This document shows, piece by piece, positions 8,722 through 17,417 of a DNA stretch of 64,000 nt. The position numbers were made by a program, and so were the translations under genes. The notes beneath the pieces were generated by a model that saw only the letters and a list, made by a program, of their open reading frames with translations, was not told the origin of the DNA and did not search any database. The DNA comes from Winkia neuii subsp. neuii DSM 8576 (lineage in GTDB: Bacteria > Actinomycetota > Actinomycetes > Actinomycetales > Actinomycetaceae): NCBI RefSeq assembly GCF_000420405.1, contig NZ_ATUW01000002.1:248001-312000 (forward strand), given 5' to 3'. Each line of letters begins with the position of its first letter. The first letter of the stretch is position 1.

Positions 8722-8921
8722 GAGCTAGCCTCGGCCCGGCGCCGGCGGTTATATTCACGGCGGCGCTGCGCCAACAATTCCCGTAGCTCCGGATCCTCCA
8801 TGACGAGCTTTACAGTCTGACAATCCTCGGGGCCCGTAACGAACGCCTGGCACAGCGTGCACGGCTCGCCCGGGCGGAGGGGGCACCGTGGAGCTACGAC
8901 CCTTTTCCCATTTCTTGCCAT
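8718..8921 (-). CDS. Small Cys-rich actinobacterial protein (DUF6767-like)
   Basis: The product is 67 aa. It has Cys at 13, 21, 24 and 34 in RCPLRPGEPCTLC and TGPEDC, followed by a helix ending in a very basic RRREYNRRRR. I recognise the CPLRPGEPCTLC...TGPEDC pattern from a small actinobacterial family of unknown function. The four cysteines could hold one zinc ion, which is my inference. It overlaps the 3' end of the phytase-like gene by 4 nt and lies just downstream of the rpsQ terminator on the same strand. A TTTGGG and TATTAG pair about 16 nt apart near 8936-8963 could be its promoter. Confidence 0.75.
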   Translation of the reverse strand: MARNGKRVVAPRCPLRPGEPCTLCQAFVTGPEDCQTVKLVMEDPELRELLAQRRREYNRRRRAEASS

Positions 8922-8968
8922 AACCCCGATGCTAATACGGAAGGGACCTAAGCCCCAAACAAACGTGT

Positions 8969-8988
8969 TTTAAATCGCCCGATTTAAA
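8969..8988. repeat. 20-bp palindrome between rpsQ terminator and the small Cys-rich gene
   Basis: Arms TTTAAATCG and CGATTTAAA are perfect complements separated by two C residues. It sits upstream of the 67-aa gene and downstream of the rpsQ terminator. It could be an operator or an AT-rich upstream element; no regulator is known. Confidence 0.5.
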
Positions 8989-8993
8989 TATGG

Positions 8994-9023
8994 GTGTGGC
9001 CCGAGCGGATGCTCGGGCCACAC
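8994..9023 (-). terminator. Intrinsic terminator of the S10 operon
   Basis: A perfect 13-bp stem (GTGTGGCCCGAGC and its complement) has a 4-nt loop and begins 12 nt beyond the rpsQ stop. It marks the true end of the S10 operon here, so transcription does not continue into rplN. A short TTTT on the plus side might allow some bidirectional use. Confidence 0.88.
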
Positions 9024-9035
9024 TTTTCGAATCGC

Positions 9036-9317
9036 CTACTTAGCGCGTTCGAGAATTTCGGCTACACGCCACCGCTTTGTCTTGGACAGCGGGCGAGTTT
9101 CCATGATGAGGACGTAGTCACCGACTCCGGCCTCGTTCTGCTCGTCGTGAGCCTTAACCTTCTTAGTCTTGGTCACAACCTTGCCGTACAGAGCGTGCTT
9201 GGAACGCTCTTCCAGTTCCACCACAACAGTCTTATCCATTTTGTCGGATACGACGTAACCGCGGCGAACCTTGCGCTGATTGCGCTCTTCGTTTACAGTC
9301 TCGCTCATATTGCTCAC
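9036..9317 (-). CDS. rpsQ: 30S ribosomal protein S17
   Basis: The product is 93 aa with a typical S17 core, [20 protein letters not shown], and an internal KKVKAHDE segment. S17 binds helices 7 and 11 of 16S rRNA and is an early assembly protein. It overlaps rpmC by 4 nt, is the last gene of the S10 operon in this genome, and is followed directly by a strong terminator. Confidence 0.96.
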   Translation of the reverse strand: MSNMSETVNEERNQRKVRRGYVVSDKMDKTVVVELEERSKHALYGKVVTKTKKVKAHDEQNEAGVGDYVLIMETRPLSKTKRWRVAEILERAK

Positions 9318-9553
9318 TTACCTGCCTCGGGCGCGGTGCGGATGCCTAGCTCTCGCTCACGCGCAATTGTGTAAATACGGGCGATGTCGCGGCGCAGTGC
9401 GCGGACCCGGCCATTGTCGGCCCCGGAACCGGTCGCAATCTGAAAACGCAGGTTGAAAAGCTCAGCTTTAGCCTTGTCGAGCTCTTCCGCCAGCTGCGCC
9501 TCGTCCATCATGTCGAGGTCGGCTGCAGTCAGACCCTTCGATCCTTTAGGCAT
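9314..9553 (-). CDS. rpmC: 50S ribosomal protein L29
   Basis: The product is 79 aa. It shows the L29 pattern of two long helices ([20 protein letters not shown] and [19 protein letters not shown]). L29 lies at the polypeptide exit tunnel near the SRP and trigger factor site. The N-terminal [16 protein letters not shown] is slightly longer than in many species. It overlaps rpsQ by 4 nt and shares one nucleotide with the end of rplP. Confidence 0.96.
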   Translation of the reverse strand: MPKGSKGLTAADLDMMDEAQLAEELDKAKAELFNLRFQIATGSGADNGRVRALRRDIARIYTIARERELGIRTAPEAGK

Positions 9554-9972
9554 TAGCGGTCACCACCTTCACGAGTGACGAAGCGAGTCCGCATCGGCAA
9601 CTTGTGCTGTGCGCGACGAAGGGCCTCGCGAGCCACATCTTCGGAAACGCCAGCCAGCTCGAACATGATGCGGCCGGGCTTTACGTTTGCAACCCACCAT
9701 TCGGGGGCGCCCTTACCGGAACCCATGCGAGTTTCAGCAGGCTTCTTAGTTAGCGGCCGATCCGGGAAGATGTTGATCCAGACCTTGCCGCCACGCTTGA
9801 TGTAGCGGGTCATGGCAATACGGGCAGCCTCAATCTGACGGTTGGTCACATAGTGGTGCTCGACTGCCTGGATACCAAAATCGCCGAAGCTGATCTGGGT
9901 ACCGCCCTTGGCTACACCGCGTCGGTTCGGGCGGTGCTGCTTACGGAACTTAACACGTCGAGGGATGAGCAC
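9553..9972 (-). CDS. rplP: 50S ribosomal protein L16
   Basis: The product is 139 aa, the normal length. The N-terminal [15 protein letters not shown] and the [20 protein letters not shown] block are diagnostic. L16 organises the A-site region of the 50S and contacts tRNA. It sits 3 nt after rpsC. Confidence 0.97.
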   Translation of the reverse strand: MLIPRRVKFRKQHRPNRRGVAKGGTQISFGDFGIQAVEHHYVTNRQIEAARIAMTRYIKRGGKVWINIFPDRPLTKKPAETRMGSGKGAPEWWVANVKPGRIMFELAGVSEDVAREALRRAQHKLPMRTRFVTREGGDR

Positions 9973-9975
9973 GGC

Positions 9976-10815
9976 TCAGGCCTCCGTTTCTTTTTTCTCG
10001 GTAGCCGGAGCTTCGGCCTTCTTGGCCTCAGCTGCTTCCACCTTGGCATCCTGCTTCGGAGCCTGCTGCTTCGAAGCGTGCTGCTGGCGGTTGCCACCGC
10101 GTCCGCGGCGCTGGCCACGGCGATCGCCACGGCGACCACGCGGAGCGGCCTCGGCCTGCTGCCGCGCGAATTCGCGTTCGGTCAGATCGCCCTTGTAGAT
10201 CCAAACCTTCACGCCGATGCGGCCGAAGGTGGTGCGGGCTTCGTAAAAGCCGTAATCAATGTTCGCGCGCAGGGTGTGTAGCGGTACGCGACCTTCACGG
10301 TAGAACTCGCTGCGGGACATTTCCGCCCCACCGAGACGACCGGAGCACTGGACACGAATACCCTTAGCGCCGGAGCGCATCGCGGACTGCATGCCCTTGC
10401 GCATCGCCCTACGGAACGAAACACGAGCCGAAAGCTGCTCGGCAATCCCCTGAGCAACTAGCTGCGCGTCGATTTCGGGCGACTTCACTTCGAGGATGTT
10501 GAGCTGGACGCGCTTGCCGGTCAGCTTCTCGAGCTGGTCGCGCAGACGGTCGGCCTCGAGGCCGCGGCGCCCAATCACGATGCCCGGACGAGCAGTGTGC
10601 AGGTCGATGCGAACCCGATCGCGGGTGCGCTCGATGTCGATCTTCGAAATGCCTGCACGTTCCAGTTCGCCTTCCATCATGCGACGGATGGCAACATCTT
10701 CCTTGACGAAGTCAGAGTAACGCTGACCCGGCTTGGTCGAATCGGCGAACCAGCGGGAGCGGTGGTCCGTCGTGATGCCGAGACGGAACCCTGTGGGGTT
10801 AACCTTCTGACCCAT
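9976..10815 (-). CDS. rpsC: 30S ribosomal protein S3 with a basic/acidic C-terminal tail
   Basis: The product is 279 aa. Residues 1-210 are canonical, with [15 protein letters not shown] at the start and the KH-domain [14 protein letters not shown]. From about 215 a low-complexity tail carries an [16 protein letters not shown] run and then an Ala/Glu/Lys stretch, longer than the E. coli protein (233 aa). Such tails are common in actinobacteria. S3 forms the mRNA entry channel and the ribosomal helicase with S4 and S5. It is adjacent to rplV with no gap. Confidence 0.96.
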   Translation of the reverse strand: MGQKVNPTGFRLGITTDHRSRWFADSTKPGQRYSDFVKEDVAIRRMMEGELERAGISKIDIERTRDRVRIDLHTARPGIVIGRRGLEADRLRDQLEKLTGKRVQLNILEVKSPEIDAQLVAQGIAEQLSARVSFRRAMRKGMQSAMRSGAKGIRVQCSGRLGGAEMSRSEFYREGRVPLHTLRANIDYGFYEARTTFGRIGVKVWIYKGDLTEREFARQQAEAAPRGRRGDRRGQRRGRGGNRQQHASKQQAPKQDAKVEAAEAKKAEAPATEKKETEA

Positions 10816-11184
10816 TTATCGGACCTCTTCCTTCTTGTCGTCAGCGCCAACAACCACGGTGATGTGGGAGGTGCGCTTCAAAATGCGGCCTGCGCGGCCC
10901 TGGGCGCGAGGCTGGAACCGCTTCATGGTCGGCCCCTCGTCTACCCAGGCGGCACGAATAGTCAGATCCTCGAGCTTGAGGTTCTGGCCGTTCTCTTCGG
11001 CCTGGTACTTAGCGTTGAAAATTGCGCTGTGTAGCACCTTGCGGACGTCTTCGGCGACCGCCTGGGGTGCATAACGCAGCACGTCGTAGGCCTGTAGGGC
11101 ACGCTTACCGCGAATTTCGTTCACGACGCGACGTGCCTTCATCGGCGTGGAGCGCACGAATCGCGCTTGCGCCTTGGCTTCCAT
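10816..11184 (-). CDS. rplV: 50S ribosomal protein L22
   Basis: The product is 122 aa. It has the L22 N-terminus [20 protein letters not shown] and the extended loop [21 protein letters not shown] that lines the peptide exit tunnel, where macrolide-resistance changes occur. The loop looks wild type by length. A 35-nt gap separates it from rpsS. Confidence 0.96.
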   Translation of the reverse strand: MEAKAQARFVRSTPMKARRVVNEIRGKRALQAYDVLRYAPQAVAEDVRKVLHSAIFNAKYQAEENGQNLKLEDLTIRAAWVDEGPTMKRFQPRAQGRAGRILKRTSHITVVVGADDKKEEVR

Positions 11185-11219
11185 CGTTTTGCCTCAATTC
11201 TTCCAGTAGATGGGTTGCC

Positions 11220-11501
11220 CTAGCGGAGGCGACCCTTGCGGTCGTCCTTGTCGTGGCCACGGAAGGTGCGGGTGGGAGCGAATTCGCCCAACTTGTGCCC
11301 TACCATCGCTTCGGTCACGTAAACAGGAACGTGCTTGCGACCGTCGTGCACAGCGAAGGTCAACCCGATGAAATCGGGGGTAATGACGCTGCGGCGCGAC
11401 CAGGTTTTGATTACATTCTTGGAGCCAGATTCGACGGCGGCATCGACCTTTTTCATTAGGTGATCGTCGACGAAGGGGCCCTTCTTCAAACTACGTGGCA
11501 T
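11220..11501 (-). CDS. rpsS: 30S ribosomal protein S19
   Basis: The product is 93 aa, starting [19 protein letters not shown], with a conserved [16 protein letters not shown] segment. S19 forms part of the 30S head and the B1a bridge. It follows rplB by 14 nt. Confidence 0.97.
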   Translation of the reverse strand: MPRSLKKGPFVDDHLMKKVDAAVESGSKNVIKTWSRRSVITPDFIGLTFAVHDGRKHVPVYVTEAMVGHKLGEFAPTRTFRGHDKDDRKGRLR

Positions 11502-11515
11502 CGTCTAACTCCTAA

Positions 11516-12352
11516 TCAGCGCTTCTTGCCGGTCCGGCGACGACGCACAATGAGCTTGTCGCTGGGCTTGTTCGGACGACGGGTGCGGCCTTCCGGCTTG
11601 CCCCATGGGGACACCGGGTGACGGCCACCAGAAGTGCGGCCTTCGCCACCACCGTGCGGGTGGTCGATCGGGTTCATAGCGACACCGCGAACCTTCGGGC
11701 GATGTCCCTTCCAACGCATGCGACCGGCCTTGCCCCAGTTGATGTTGATCTGCTCGGCGTTGCCAACCTGACCAACAGTGGCGCGGCAATCAGCTTCAAC
11801 GTTGCGGATTTCGCCGGAGGGCATGCGCAGCTGGGCGTAGGGGCCTTCCTTAGCAACTAGCTGAACCGAAGAGCCTGCAGAGCGGGCAATCTTTGCGCCG
11901 CCGCCGGGCTTCAACTCGACTGCATGCACAACAGTACCCAGTGGGATGTTGCGCAGCGGCAGGCAGTTGCCGGGCTTGATGTCGGCGCTGGGGCCCTGCT
12001 CAATGCGGTCGCCCTGCTTTACGCCTGCCGGATGCAGAATGTAACGCTTTGCGCCATCTGCGAAGTGCAGAAGAGCAATGTTTGCCGTGCGGTTCGGATC
12101 GTATTCAATGTGTGCGACCTTAGCCGGGATGCCGTCCTTGTCGTGACGACGGAAGTCGATCACGCGGTACTGGCGCTTGTGGCCACCGCCCTTGCGGCGG
12201 GCAGTCACGCGGCCGTAAGAGTTGCGGCCACCAGTCTTAGTTAGCGGACGAAGAAGCGACTTCTCGGGTGTCGACCTGGTCAGTTCCGAAAAGTCAGACA
12301 CCGAGGAGAAGCGGCGACCCGGGGTCGTCGGCTTATATTTGCGGATTCCCAT
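11516..12352 (-). CDS. rplB: 50S ribosomal protein L2
   Basis: The product is 278 aa, full length. Diagnostic blocks include [29 protein letters not shown] and the C-terminal [20 protein letters not shown], whose His lies close to the peptidyl-transferase centre. L2 is required for subunit association. It is preceded by rplW with a 22-nt gap. Confidence 0.97.
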   Translation of the reverse strand: MGIRKYKPTTPGRRFSSVSDFSELTRSTPEKSLLRPLTKTGGRNSYGRVTARRKGGGHKRQYRVIDFRRHDKDGIPAKVAHIEYDPNRTANIALLHFADGAKRYILHPAGVKQGDRIEQGPSADIKPGNCLPLRNIPLGTVVHAVELKPGGGAKIARSAGSSVQLVAKEGPYAQLRMPSGEIRNVEADCRATVGQVGNAEQININWGKAGRMRWKGHRPKVRGVAMNPIDHPHGGGEGRTSGGRHPVSPWGKPEGRTRRPNKPSDKLIVRRRRTGKKR

Positions 12353-12374
12353 GTTATTCCTCTATTTCCCCGGC

Positions 12375-12680
12375 TCAGGCAACCGAATCGCCAAAGATGT
12401 CGATGGTGCCTTCGCGCAGCGTGACAATCGCGCGTTTGGTGTCTTTGCGCTTGCCATAGCCGGTGCGGGTGCGAACGCGCTTACCCTGGCGGTTGATCGT
12501 GTTCACAGAAGCAACCTTCACGCCGAAGATGGATTCGATGGCGGCCTTAATCGCCGGCTTCTTTGCGGACTTTTCCACCTCGAAGGTGTACTTGCCCTGA
12601 TCCATCAGGCTGTAGGCCTTTTCCGAAACGATCGGAGCGATGATGATGTCGCGTGGATTCCTGTGCTTTTCGAGGCTCAC
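12375..12680 (-). CDS. rplW: 50S ribosomal protein L23
   Basis: The product is 101 aa. It has the L23 fold signature [23 protein letters not shown] and [19 protein letters not shown]23 is the main docking site for trigger factor and SRP at the tunnel exit. The GTG start overlaps the rplD stop codon in a GTGA arrangement, implying translational coupling. Confidence 0.96.
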   Translation of the reverse strand: MSLEKHRNPRDIIIAPIVSEKAYSLMDQGKYTFEVEKSAKKPAIKAAIESIFGVKVASVNTINRQGKRVRTRTGYGKRKDTKRAIVTLREGTIDIFGDSVA

Positions 12681-13327
12681 TTGTCTTCCTCCTTGCCTTT
12701 GCCCAAGAAGTTGTCGAGGGCGGCGGTGGTGAAGATGACATCGTCAGCGTCAACTACGTCGTAGGTGTTCAGCTGATCGGCCCACAGGAAGGTAACTTCC
12801 TGAAGGTTAGACAGCGAGGACGCAGTGGACAGCTCCTCGCGAGCCAGAACTACCAGCGGGTGACGTTCTGCAACCAGAGCGTTCACAACGGCCTTAGCAG
12901 TCTTGGTCTTGGGAGTTGCGTCTACATCCATGAACTGAGAAACGACGTGCATACGGTTCTTGCGGAAACGATCCGAAAGAGCCGAGTACAGCGCGCCAAG
13001 CTTCATCTTCTTGGGGGTCCGCTGGGAGTAGTCGCGAGGCTGGGGGCCGTGAGAGACGCCGCCGCCAACCCACTGCGGGGAGCGGATGGATCCCTGACGT
13101 GCACGACCGGTGCCCTTCTGCTTCCAGGGCTTGCGGCCACCACCGCGGACCTTACCGCGAGTCTTGGTGGCGTGGGTGCCCTGACGGGCAGCGGCCAACT
13201 GGGCAACGACAACCTGGTGAATCAGCGGAATGTTGAGCTCGCGGTCGAAGATTTCGGCCGGGAGTTCGTAAGTGCCGGTGGCCTTGCCTTCGGCGTCCAC
13301 AATTTCAATAGTCAGATTCTCGGACAT
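12677..13327 (-). CDS. rplD: 50S ribosomal protein L4
   Basis: The product is 216 aa from ATG at 13327. An in-frame GTG at 13333 overlaps the rplC stop and would add two residues. I prefer the ATG because AAGGG lies 9 nt before it but only 3 nt before the GTG. The tunnel-lining loop ([21 protein letters not shown]) is conserved. In enteric bacteria L4 also represses the S10 operon through leader RNA; whether it does so here is unknown. Confidence 0.95.
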   Translation of the reverse strand: MSENLTIEIVDAEGKATGTYELPAEIFDRELNIPLIHQVVVAQLAAARQGTHATKTRGKVRGGGRKPWKQKGTGRARQGSIRSPQWVGGGVSHGPQPRDYSQRTPKKMKLGALYSALSDRFRKNRMHVVSQFMDVDATPKTKTAKAVVNALVAERHPLVVLAREELSTASSLSNLQEVTFLWADQLNTYDVVDADDVIFTTAALDNFLGKGKEEDK

Positions 13328-13329
13328 GT

Positions 13330-13998
13330 TCACGCACCCTTCACAGCAGTGCGGACCACTACGATCCCGTTCTTGGGACCCGGAATGGCGCCGGTGATGA
13401 GCAGGATGCCCTTTTCGGCGTCAACTGCGTGGACCGTCAGATTTTGGATGGTCCGGCGGGCAGAGCCCATGCGACCGGCCATGCGAAGGCCTTTGAAAAT
13501 GCGGCCAGGAGTCGCGCAAGCACCGATGGAACCGGGCTTGCGGTGAATACGGTGGGCACCGTGGCTGGCAGGGCCGCCGCCGAAGCCGTGACGCTTCATG
13601 ACGCCTGCGAAGCCCTTACCCTTGGTCTTGCCAGTGACGTCGACCTTGGTGCCGGCCTCGAAGGTGTCGGCAGCCAATTCCTGGCCGAGCTTGTATTCGC
13701 TAGCATCGGGGGTACGGATTTCCACGATGTGACGCCGGGGGGCTACCCCAGCTTTTTCAAAATGCCCCTTCAGGGGCTTGGTGACCTTGCGGGGGTCCAG
13801 CTCGCCAAAGGCTAGCTGAATTGCCTCGTAACCGTCCGTCTCGTTGTTACGGATCTGGCTCACCACGTTTTTATCAACCTGCACGACCGTGATGGGGACA
13901 AGTTTATTGTCTTTATCCCACACCTGAGTCATGCCTAGCTTGCGGCCGAGAAGTGCCTTCACGGGCACTGCGGGCGCAGTCTGCTTTAGCGTGCTCAT
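13330..13998 (-). CDS. rplC: 50S ribosomal protein L3
   Basis: The product is 222 aa. It begins with about 12 extra residues ([12 protein letters not shown]) before the usual [15 protein letters not shown]. The central [19 protein letters not shown] loop reaches toward the peptidyl-transferase centre. L3 is an assembly initiator for the 50S. It lies 11 nt after rpsJ. Confidence 0.96.
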   Translation of the reverse strand: MSTLKQTAPAVPVKALLGRKLGMTQVWDKDNKLVPITVVQVDKNVVSQIRNNETDGYEAIQLAFGELDPRKVTKPLKGHFEKAGVAPRRHIVEIRTPDASEYKLGQELAADTFEAGTKVDVTGKTKGKGFAGVMKRHGFGGGPASHGAHRIHRKPGSIGACATPGRIFKGLRMAGRMGSARRTIQNLTVHAVDAEKGILLITGAIPGPKNGIVVVRTAVKGA

Positions 13999-14009
13999 GG
14001 CAGAGTTCC

Positions 14010-14318
14010 TCAGAGTTTGATCTCAATGTTGACGTCAGCGGGCAGATCGAGTCGCATGAGCGAATCTACTGCCGTGGGCGTCGGGTCAATGATGTCGATT
14101 AGCCGCTTGTGAGTGCGCATTTCGAAATGCTCACGGCTGTCTTTGTACTTGTGCGGCGACCGAATAACGCAGAACACGTTCTTCTCGGTCGGCAGGGGCA
14201 CTGGGCCCACCACGGTGGCGCCGGCGCGCGTGACCGTGTCGACGATCTTGCGGGCCGAAGAGTCGATGACCTCGTGGTCATAAGACTTCAGCCGGATGCG
14301 GATTTTCTGTCCCGCCAT
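14010..14318 (-). CDS. rpsJ: 30S ribosomal protein S10
   Basis: The product is 102 aa, starting [20 protein letters not shown]10 belongs to the 30S head and also pairs with NusB in antitermination. It is the first gene of the S10 operon. A GAGG lies 10 nt before the ATG. The 274-nt region upstream carries several RNA hairpins. Confidence 0.97.
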   Translation of the reverse strand: MAGQKIRIRLKSYDHEVIDSSARKIVDTVTRAGATVVGPVPLPTEKNVFCVIRSPHKYKDSREHFEMRTHKRLIDIIDPTPTAVDSLMRLDLPADVNIEIKL

Positions 14319-14357
14319 GCCGTCATACCTCTATCTTTGATGTCGTATTTTGCCGAC

Positions 14358-14378
14358 CCACGCACTCGGGCGTGTCGC
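14358..14378. repeat. 21-bp direct repeat, copy 1 (rpsJ leader)
   Basis: This 21-nt sequence is identical to 14562-14582. Each copy contains a small inverted repeat, CACGC and GCGTG around ACTCGG. This copy lies 40 nt upstream of the rpsJ start. Confidence 0.85.
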
Positions 14379-14561
14379 ATGCGCTCCGCGGCACCGAGTT
14401 CGTGGTTTCCTTATTTAACAGCCTCATCTGCTCTTTCGAGCAGTTCTGACTGCCGATTTTCCGGAGCGGGCGCGCAGAGGCGCCATTTCGGAAGACCGGT
14501 TATCTACAATAACAGCCTTTGGACTGGCATAAAAGGCGTTGCCGATGTGAGTTGCACCGCT

Positions 14562-14582
14562 CCACGCACTCGGGCGTGTCGC
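14562..14582. repeat. 21-bp direct repeat, copy 2 (after mocR)
   Basis: This is the second identical copy, starting 204 nt from the first and ending 11 nt beyond the mocR stop. Its CACGC/GCGTG stem could act as a weak mocR terminator, but no U-tract follows. Confidence 0.85.
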
Positions 14583-14592
14583 GCCTTCGTGC

Positions 14593-16020
14593 TTAGTGGT
14601 TCGCACAACGAGCAAGAACTTGTTCACTAGCGTCTGAACAGGCTAAAGCAAGACGGTCAAGAGCACGCACGTAATCGGCATTTGAAAGCGCTCCGACCCC
14701 GAGCATGAGCCCAACATGCCAGGAGGCGCTCCCCCAGTATTCGTGCAACCCCCGCACCCGCAAGCCCGCTTTAGCACAGCGTTCGACGAGTACGCCCTCG
14801 GGATAGGAAGAACTAGTTAGGGCAACGTTGAGCCCCGAGGCCTGGGCAAGAATCCGCACCCCAGGCACCTGGCTAAGACACTCTTCAAGCGCCACCGAAC
14901 GCGTTCGGTAGAGCCGACGCATGCGCCTAGTGTGACGGGCGAGTTCACCGGTCTCGATCAAGTCGGCCAACGCCTGCGAAGTGATTGAACTTACAGGATT
15001 GCCAATCTTGTTGCGCACCTTCGCCAAGACATCGAACAATCTAGCCGGAGCGCTCAGCCAGCCCGCGGACATTTTTGGGGTCAACAACGTAGAAAACGTC
15101 CCGAGCAAAATCACGTGAGGATCATCTCCGCTATCTAACGCTGCTAACGCCGGCAGCGGGGCCGAGACATGCCGCAGCTCCGAATCGTAGTCGTCCTCAA
15201 CTATCAGAACTCCCCTAGCTCGCGCCCACTCCAAGAGCGCAAAGCGTCGCGACGCGGGCATTGAGGCACCCGCCGGATACAAGTGAGACGGTGTAACAAC
15301 CAAAAGGTCGAGCTCGCAAGAATCGAGGAGGTTCACCCGAGGCCCTGCCTCATCTACGCCAACGGGAACGGGCACGTGCCCAAGTATCTTCGCAACAGCG
15401 CGCAGATGAGGGTTTCCAGGCGACTCAAAACCAACGCGCGCCGGACGCTTTTTCACCAAGGAGAAGGCATGCAAAATAGTTGCCAATCCATCGCGAGCAC
15501 CGGAGGTAACCATCACGTTGGCAGCAGGCACCACCACCGACCGCATGTGCCTCAGGTGCTCCGTAAGAGCCCTTGGCAGCGAAGAGATTGTAGACAGCTC
15601 TACTCCTTTGCGCCAGGCTGAGCGCCATTTAGCGTTTGCGAGTGAGCCTTCGTAGGGTTGTCCCGGCTCCAGCGACAAGCCCGCTACCGGCTCGTTTACC
15701 CCTCGGAACGTGCCCAATTCAGACCGCCCCTGCATGTCCGGATGGTATACCTCAATATCGGTGCGCACCCTAGTTAGACCGCCCGGAATGGTTTCTAGAT
15801 AGCCCTCGGCCTGAAGCTGCTCGTAAGCCGAAACAACAGAACCGCGTGATATTCCAAGCGAATTCGCGAGCGAGCGCGAGGAGGGCAAAGTATCCCGGCC
15901 CACCAACGCTCCCTTGCCAATCGCGGAGCGAATCTGCGCCACAATCTGCTGCGGCAATGACTCAGGGGCACTTTTCGAGACACTAATTGGCAGGTGGGCC
16001 ACAACCGACGTTCTACCCAT
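14593..16020 (-). CDS. MocR/PdxR-type GntR regulator with an aminotransferase-like domain
   Basis: The product is 475 aa. Residues 20-85 are a GntR winged helix (LPQQIVAQIRSAIGKGAL, LPSSRSLANSLGISRGSVVSAYEQL). The rest is a fold-type I aminotransferase domain with VTPSHLYPAG (242-251) and EDDYDSELR (275-283). The segment that normally carries the PLP-binding lysine (GTFSK) reads GTFST, with T311 in its place, and the downstream Arg of LRLGY is also missing. The family usually senses PLP and controls vitamin B6 or amino-acid genes. I chose ATG 16020 over TTG 16035 because a TATTCT hexamer ends 6 nt before the ATG, a leaderless arrangement. It sits between tuf and rpsJ. Confidence 0.88.
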   Translation of the reverse strand: MGRTSVVAHLPISVSKSAPESLPQQIVAQIRSAIGKGALVGRDTLPSSRSLANSLGISRGSVVSAYEQLQAEGYLETIPGGLTRVRTDIEVYHPDMQGRSELGTFRGVNEPVAGLSLEPGQPYEGSLANAKWRSAWRKGVELSTISSLPRALTEHLRHMRSVVVPAANVMVTSGARDGLATILHAFSLVKKRPARVGFESPGNPHLRAVAKILGHVPVPVGVDEAGPRVNLLDSCELDLLVVTPSHLYPAGASMPASRRFALLEWARARGVLIVEDDYDSELRHVSAPLPALAALDSGDDPHVILLGTFSTLLTPKMSAGWLSAPARLFDVLAKVRNKIGNPVSSITSQALADLIETGELARHTRRMRRLYRTRSVALEECLSQVPGVRILAQASGLNVALTSSSYPEGVLVERCAKAGLRVRGLHEYWGSASWHVGLMLGVGALSNADYVRALDRLALACSDASEQVLARCANH

Positions 16021-16026
16021 AAAGAG

Positions 16027-16057
16027 AGAATACAAAAAAGTTGGGTCCGCCTGCCAA
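16027..16057 (-). promoter_or_regulatory. Leaderless mocR promoter inside the tuf terminator
   Basis: The -10 hexamer TATTCT lies at 16032-16027 and is followed after 6 nt by the mocR ATG. A -35-like TTGGCA lies at 16057-16052, 19 nt upstream, in the loop and stem of the tuf terminator. Transcription would begin at the A of the ATG. Confidence 0.55.
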
Positions 16058-16073
16058 AGCAGGCGGACCCAAC
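16040..16073 (-). terminator. Intrinsic terminator of tuf (str operon)
   Basis: A perfect 15-bp stem GTTGGGTCCGCCTGC with a 4-nt loop is followed on the minus strand by a run of six T. It lies 26 nt beyond the tuf stop. Confidence 0.93.
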
Positions 16074-16099
16074 GCAGCTAGTTAGCTAAATCGAAAAGC

Positions 16100-17290
16100 T
16101 TACTTCTCGATTTCGGTGACGCGACCGGAACCAACGGTGCGGCCACCCTCGCGGATAGCGAAGCCGAGGCCGACCTCCATAGCGATCGGGTGGATCAGCT
16201 CAACCTCGATCTCGGTGGTGTCGCCAGGCATAACCATTTCCTTGCCCTCGGGCAGCTGGATAATGCCGGTGACGTCGGTGGTGCGGAAGTAGAACTGCGG
16301 ACGGTAGTTCGAGTAGAACGACTTGTGACGGCCGCCTTCTTCCTTCTTCAGGATGTAAACCTGACCCTTGAACTTGGTGTGAGGAGTGATCGAACCGGGT
16401 TCGCAAACGACCTGGCCACGCTCGACATCTTCGCGCTTGGTGCCACGCAGCAGAAGACCACAGTTTTCGCCTGCCCAGGCCTCGTCCATGGTCTTGTGGA
16501 ACATTTCAATGCCGGTGACGGTGGTCTTCTGAGTGTCGCGGATACCAACGATCTCGACCTCGGAGTTCAGAGCCAGCTTGCCGCGCTCTGCACGACCGGT
16601 GACAACCGTGCCACGGCCGGTAATGGTGAAGACGTCCTCGATCGGCATCAGGAACGGCTTGTCGAGGTCGCGCTCCGGAGTCGGGATGTACTCGTCGACA
16701 GCATCCATCAGCTTCTCGATCTGAGCAACCCACTTCGGATCGCCCTCGAGGGCCTTCAGAGCGGAAATGCGGATGACGGGGGCGTTGTCGCCATCGAAAT
16801 CCTGGGAGTTCAGCAGGTCGCGAACTTCTTCCTCGACCAGTTCCAGCATTTCTTCGTCGTCAACCATGTCGGCCTTGTTCAGGGCGACGAGGATTACAGG
16901 TACGCCGACCTGACGGGCGAGCAGAACGTGCTCGCGAGTCTGAGCCATGGGGCCGTCGGTGGCAGCAACAACTAGAATTGCGCCGTCCATCTGAGCCGCA
17001 CCGGTGATCATGTTCTTGATGTAGTCGGCGTGGCCGGGGGCGTCAACGTGAGCGTAGTGACGCTTCTCGGTCTGGTACTCCACGTGGGAGACGTTGATGG
17101 TAATACCACGATCGCGCTCTTCAGGAGCGTTGTCGACCTCGTCGAACGGGGTGAACTCGTTCAGATCGGGGTACTTGTCGTGCAGCACCTTGGTGATGGC
17201 TGCAGTGGTGGTGGTTTTACCGTGGTCAACGTGACCGATGGTGCCGACGTTTACGTGCGGCTTGGACTTGTCGTACTGGGCCTTAGCCAC
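16100..17290 (-). CDS. tuf: Elongation factor Tu
   Basis: The product is 396 aa with a GTG start. The GTPase motifs are GHVDHGKTT (G1), RGITIN (G2), DAPGH (G3) and NKAD (G4). EF-Tu delivers aminoacyl-tRNA to the ribosomal A site. A strong GGAGG precedes the start. It ends the str operon but also has its own TATAAT box in the fusA-tuf gap, so it can be expressed independently. Confidence 0.98.
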   Translation of the reverse strand: MAKAQYDKSKPHVNVGTIGHVDHGKTTTTAAITKVLHDKYPDLNEFTPFDEVDNAPEERDRGITINVSHVEYQTEKRHYAHVDAPGHADYIKNMITGAAQMDGAILVVAATDGPMAQTREHVLLARQVGVPVILVALNKADMVDDEEMLELVEEEVRDLLNSQDFDGDNAPVIRISALKALEGDPKWVAQIEKLMDAVDEYIPTPERDLDKPFLMPIEDVFTITGRGTVVTGRAERGKLALNSEVEIVGIRDTQKTTVTGIEMFHKTMDEAWAGENCGLLLRGTKREDVERGQVVCEPGSITPHTKFKGQVYILKKEEGGRHKSFYSNYRPQFYFRTTDVTGIIQLPEGKEMVMPGDTTEIEVELIHPIAMEVGLGFAIREGGRTVGSGRVTEIEK

Positions 17291-17340
17291 TTTTGTCCTC
17301 CTGGGACTCGGGTAGTTACTCTCAAATAAGCCTTGGGCTG

Positions 17341-17346
17341 ATTATA
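17341..17346 (-). promoter_or_regulatory. Internal tuf promoter (-10 box)
   Basis: A perfect TATAAT occurs on the minus strand in the 127-nt fusA-tuf gap, about 50 nt before the tuf start. No good -35 is visible at 16-18 nt. A CGGGTTTG/CAAACCCG inverted repeat lies just upstream. Confidence 0.5.
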
Positions 17347-17417
17347 AGCCTAACAGGCGAATGAGACCACTACGGGTTTGTTTTTAAATTTTGTGTGCAG
17401 GATCAAACCCGCGGGTC

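Larger units (their letters stand above)
14319..14592 (-). promoter_or_regulatory. Structured leader and promoter region of the S10 operon
   Basis: This 274-nt region separates mocR from rpsJ. On the transcribed (minus) strand it contains a perfect hairpin CTGCTC-GAAA-GAGCAG (14428-14443) with a GNRA tetraloop, and a GGCGC/GCGCC hairpin (14469-14484). A 21-bp sequence occurs at both ends (14358-14378 and 14562-14582). The promoter is not certain; TATTGT near 14505-14515 is a possible -10. The hairpins suggest leader-mediated control, but the known enteric L4 target is not recognisable. Confidence 0.45.

Noticed and set aside
12653-13546. A 297-codon plus-strand frame opposite rplD and rplC
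   Set aside because: It is antisense to two essential ribosomal genes and shows only the low-complexity composition expected of a shadow frame.
14593-16020. A true aminotransferase rather than a regulator
   Set aside because: The N-terminal GntR helix-turn-helix is intact, and the catalytic lysine position is Thr, so enzyme activity is unlikely.
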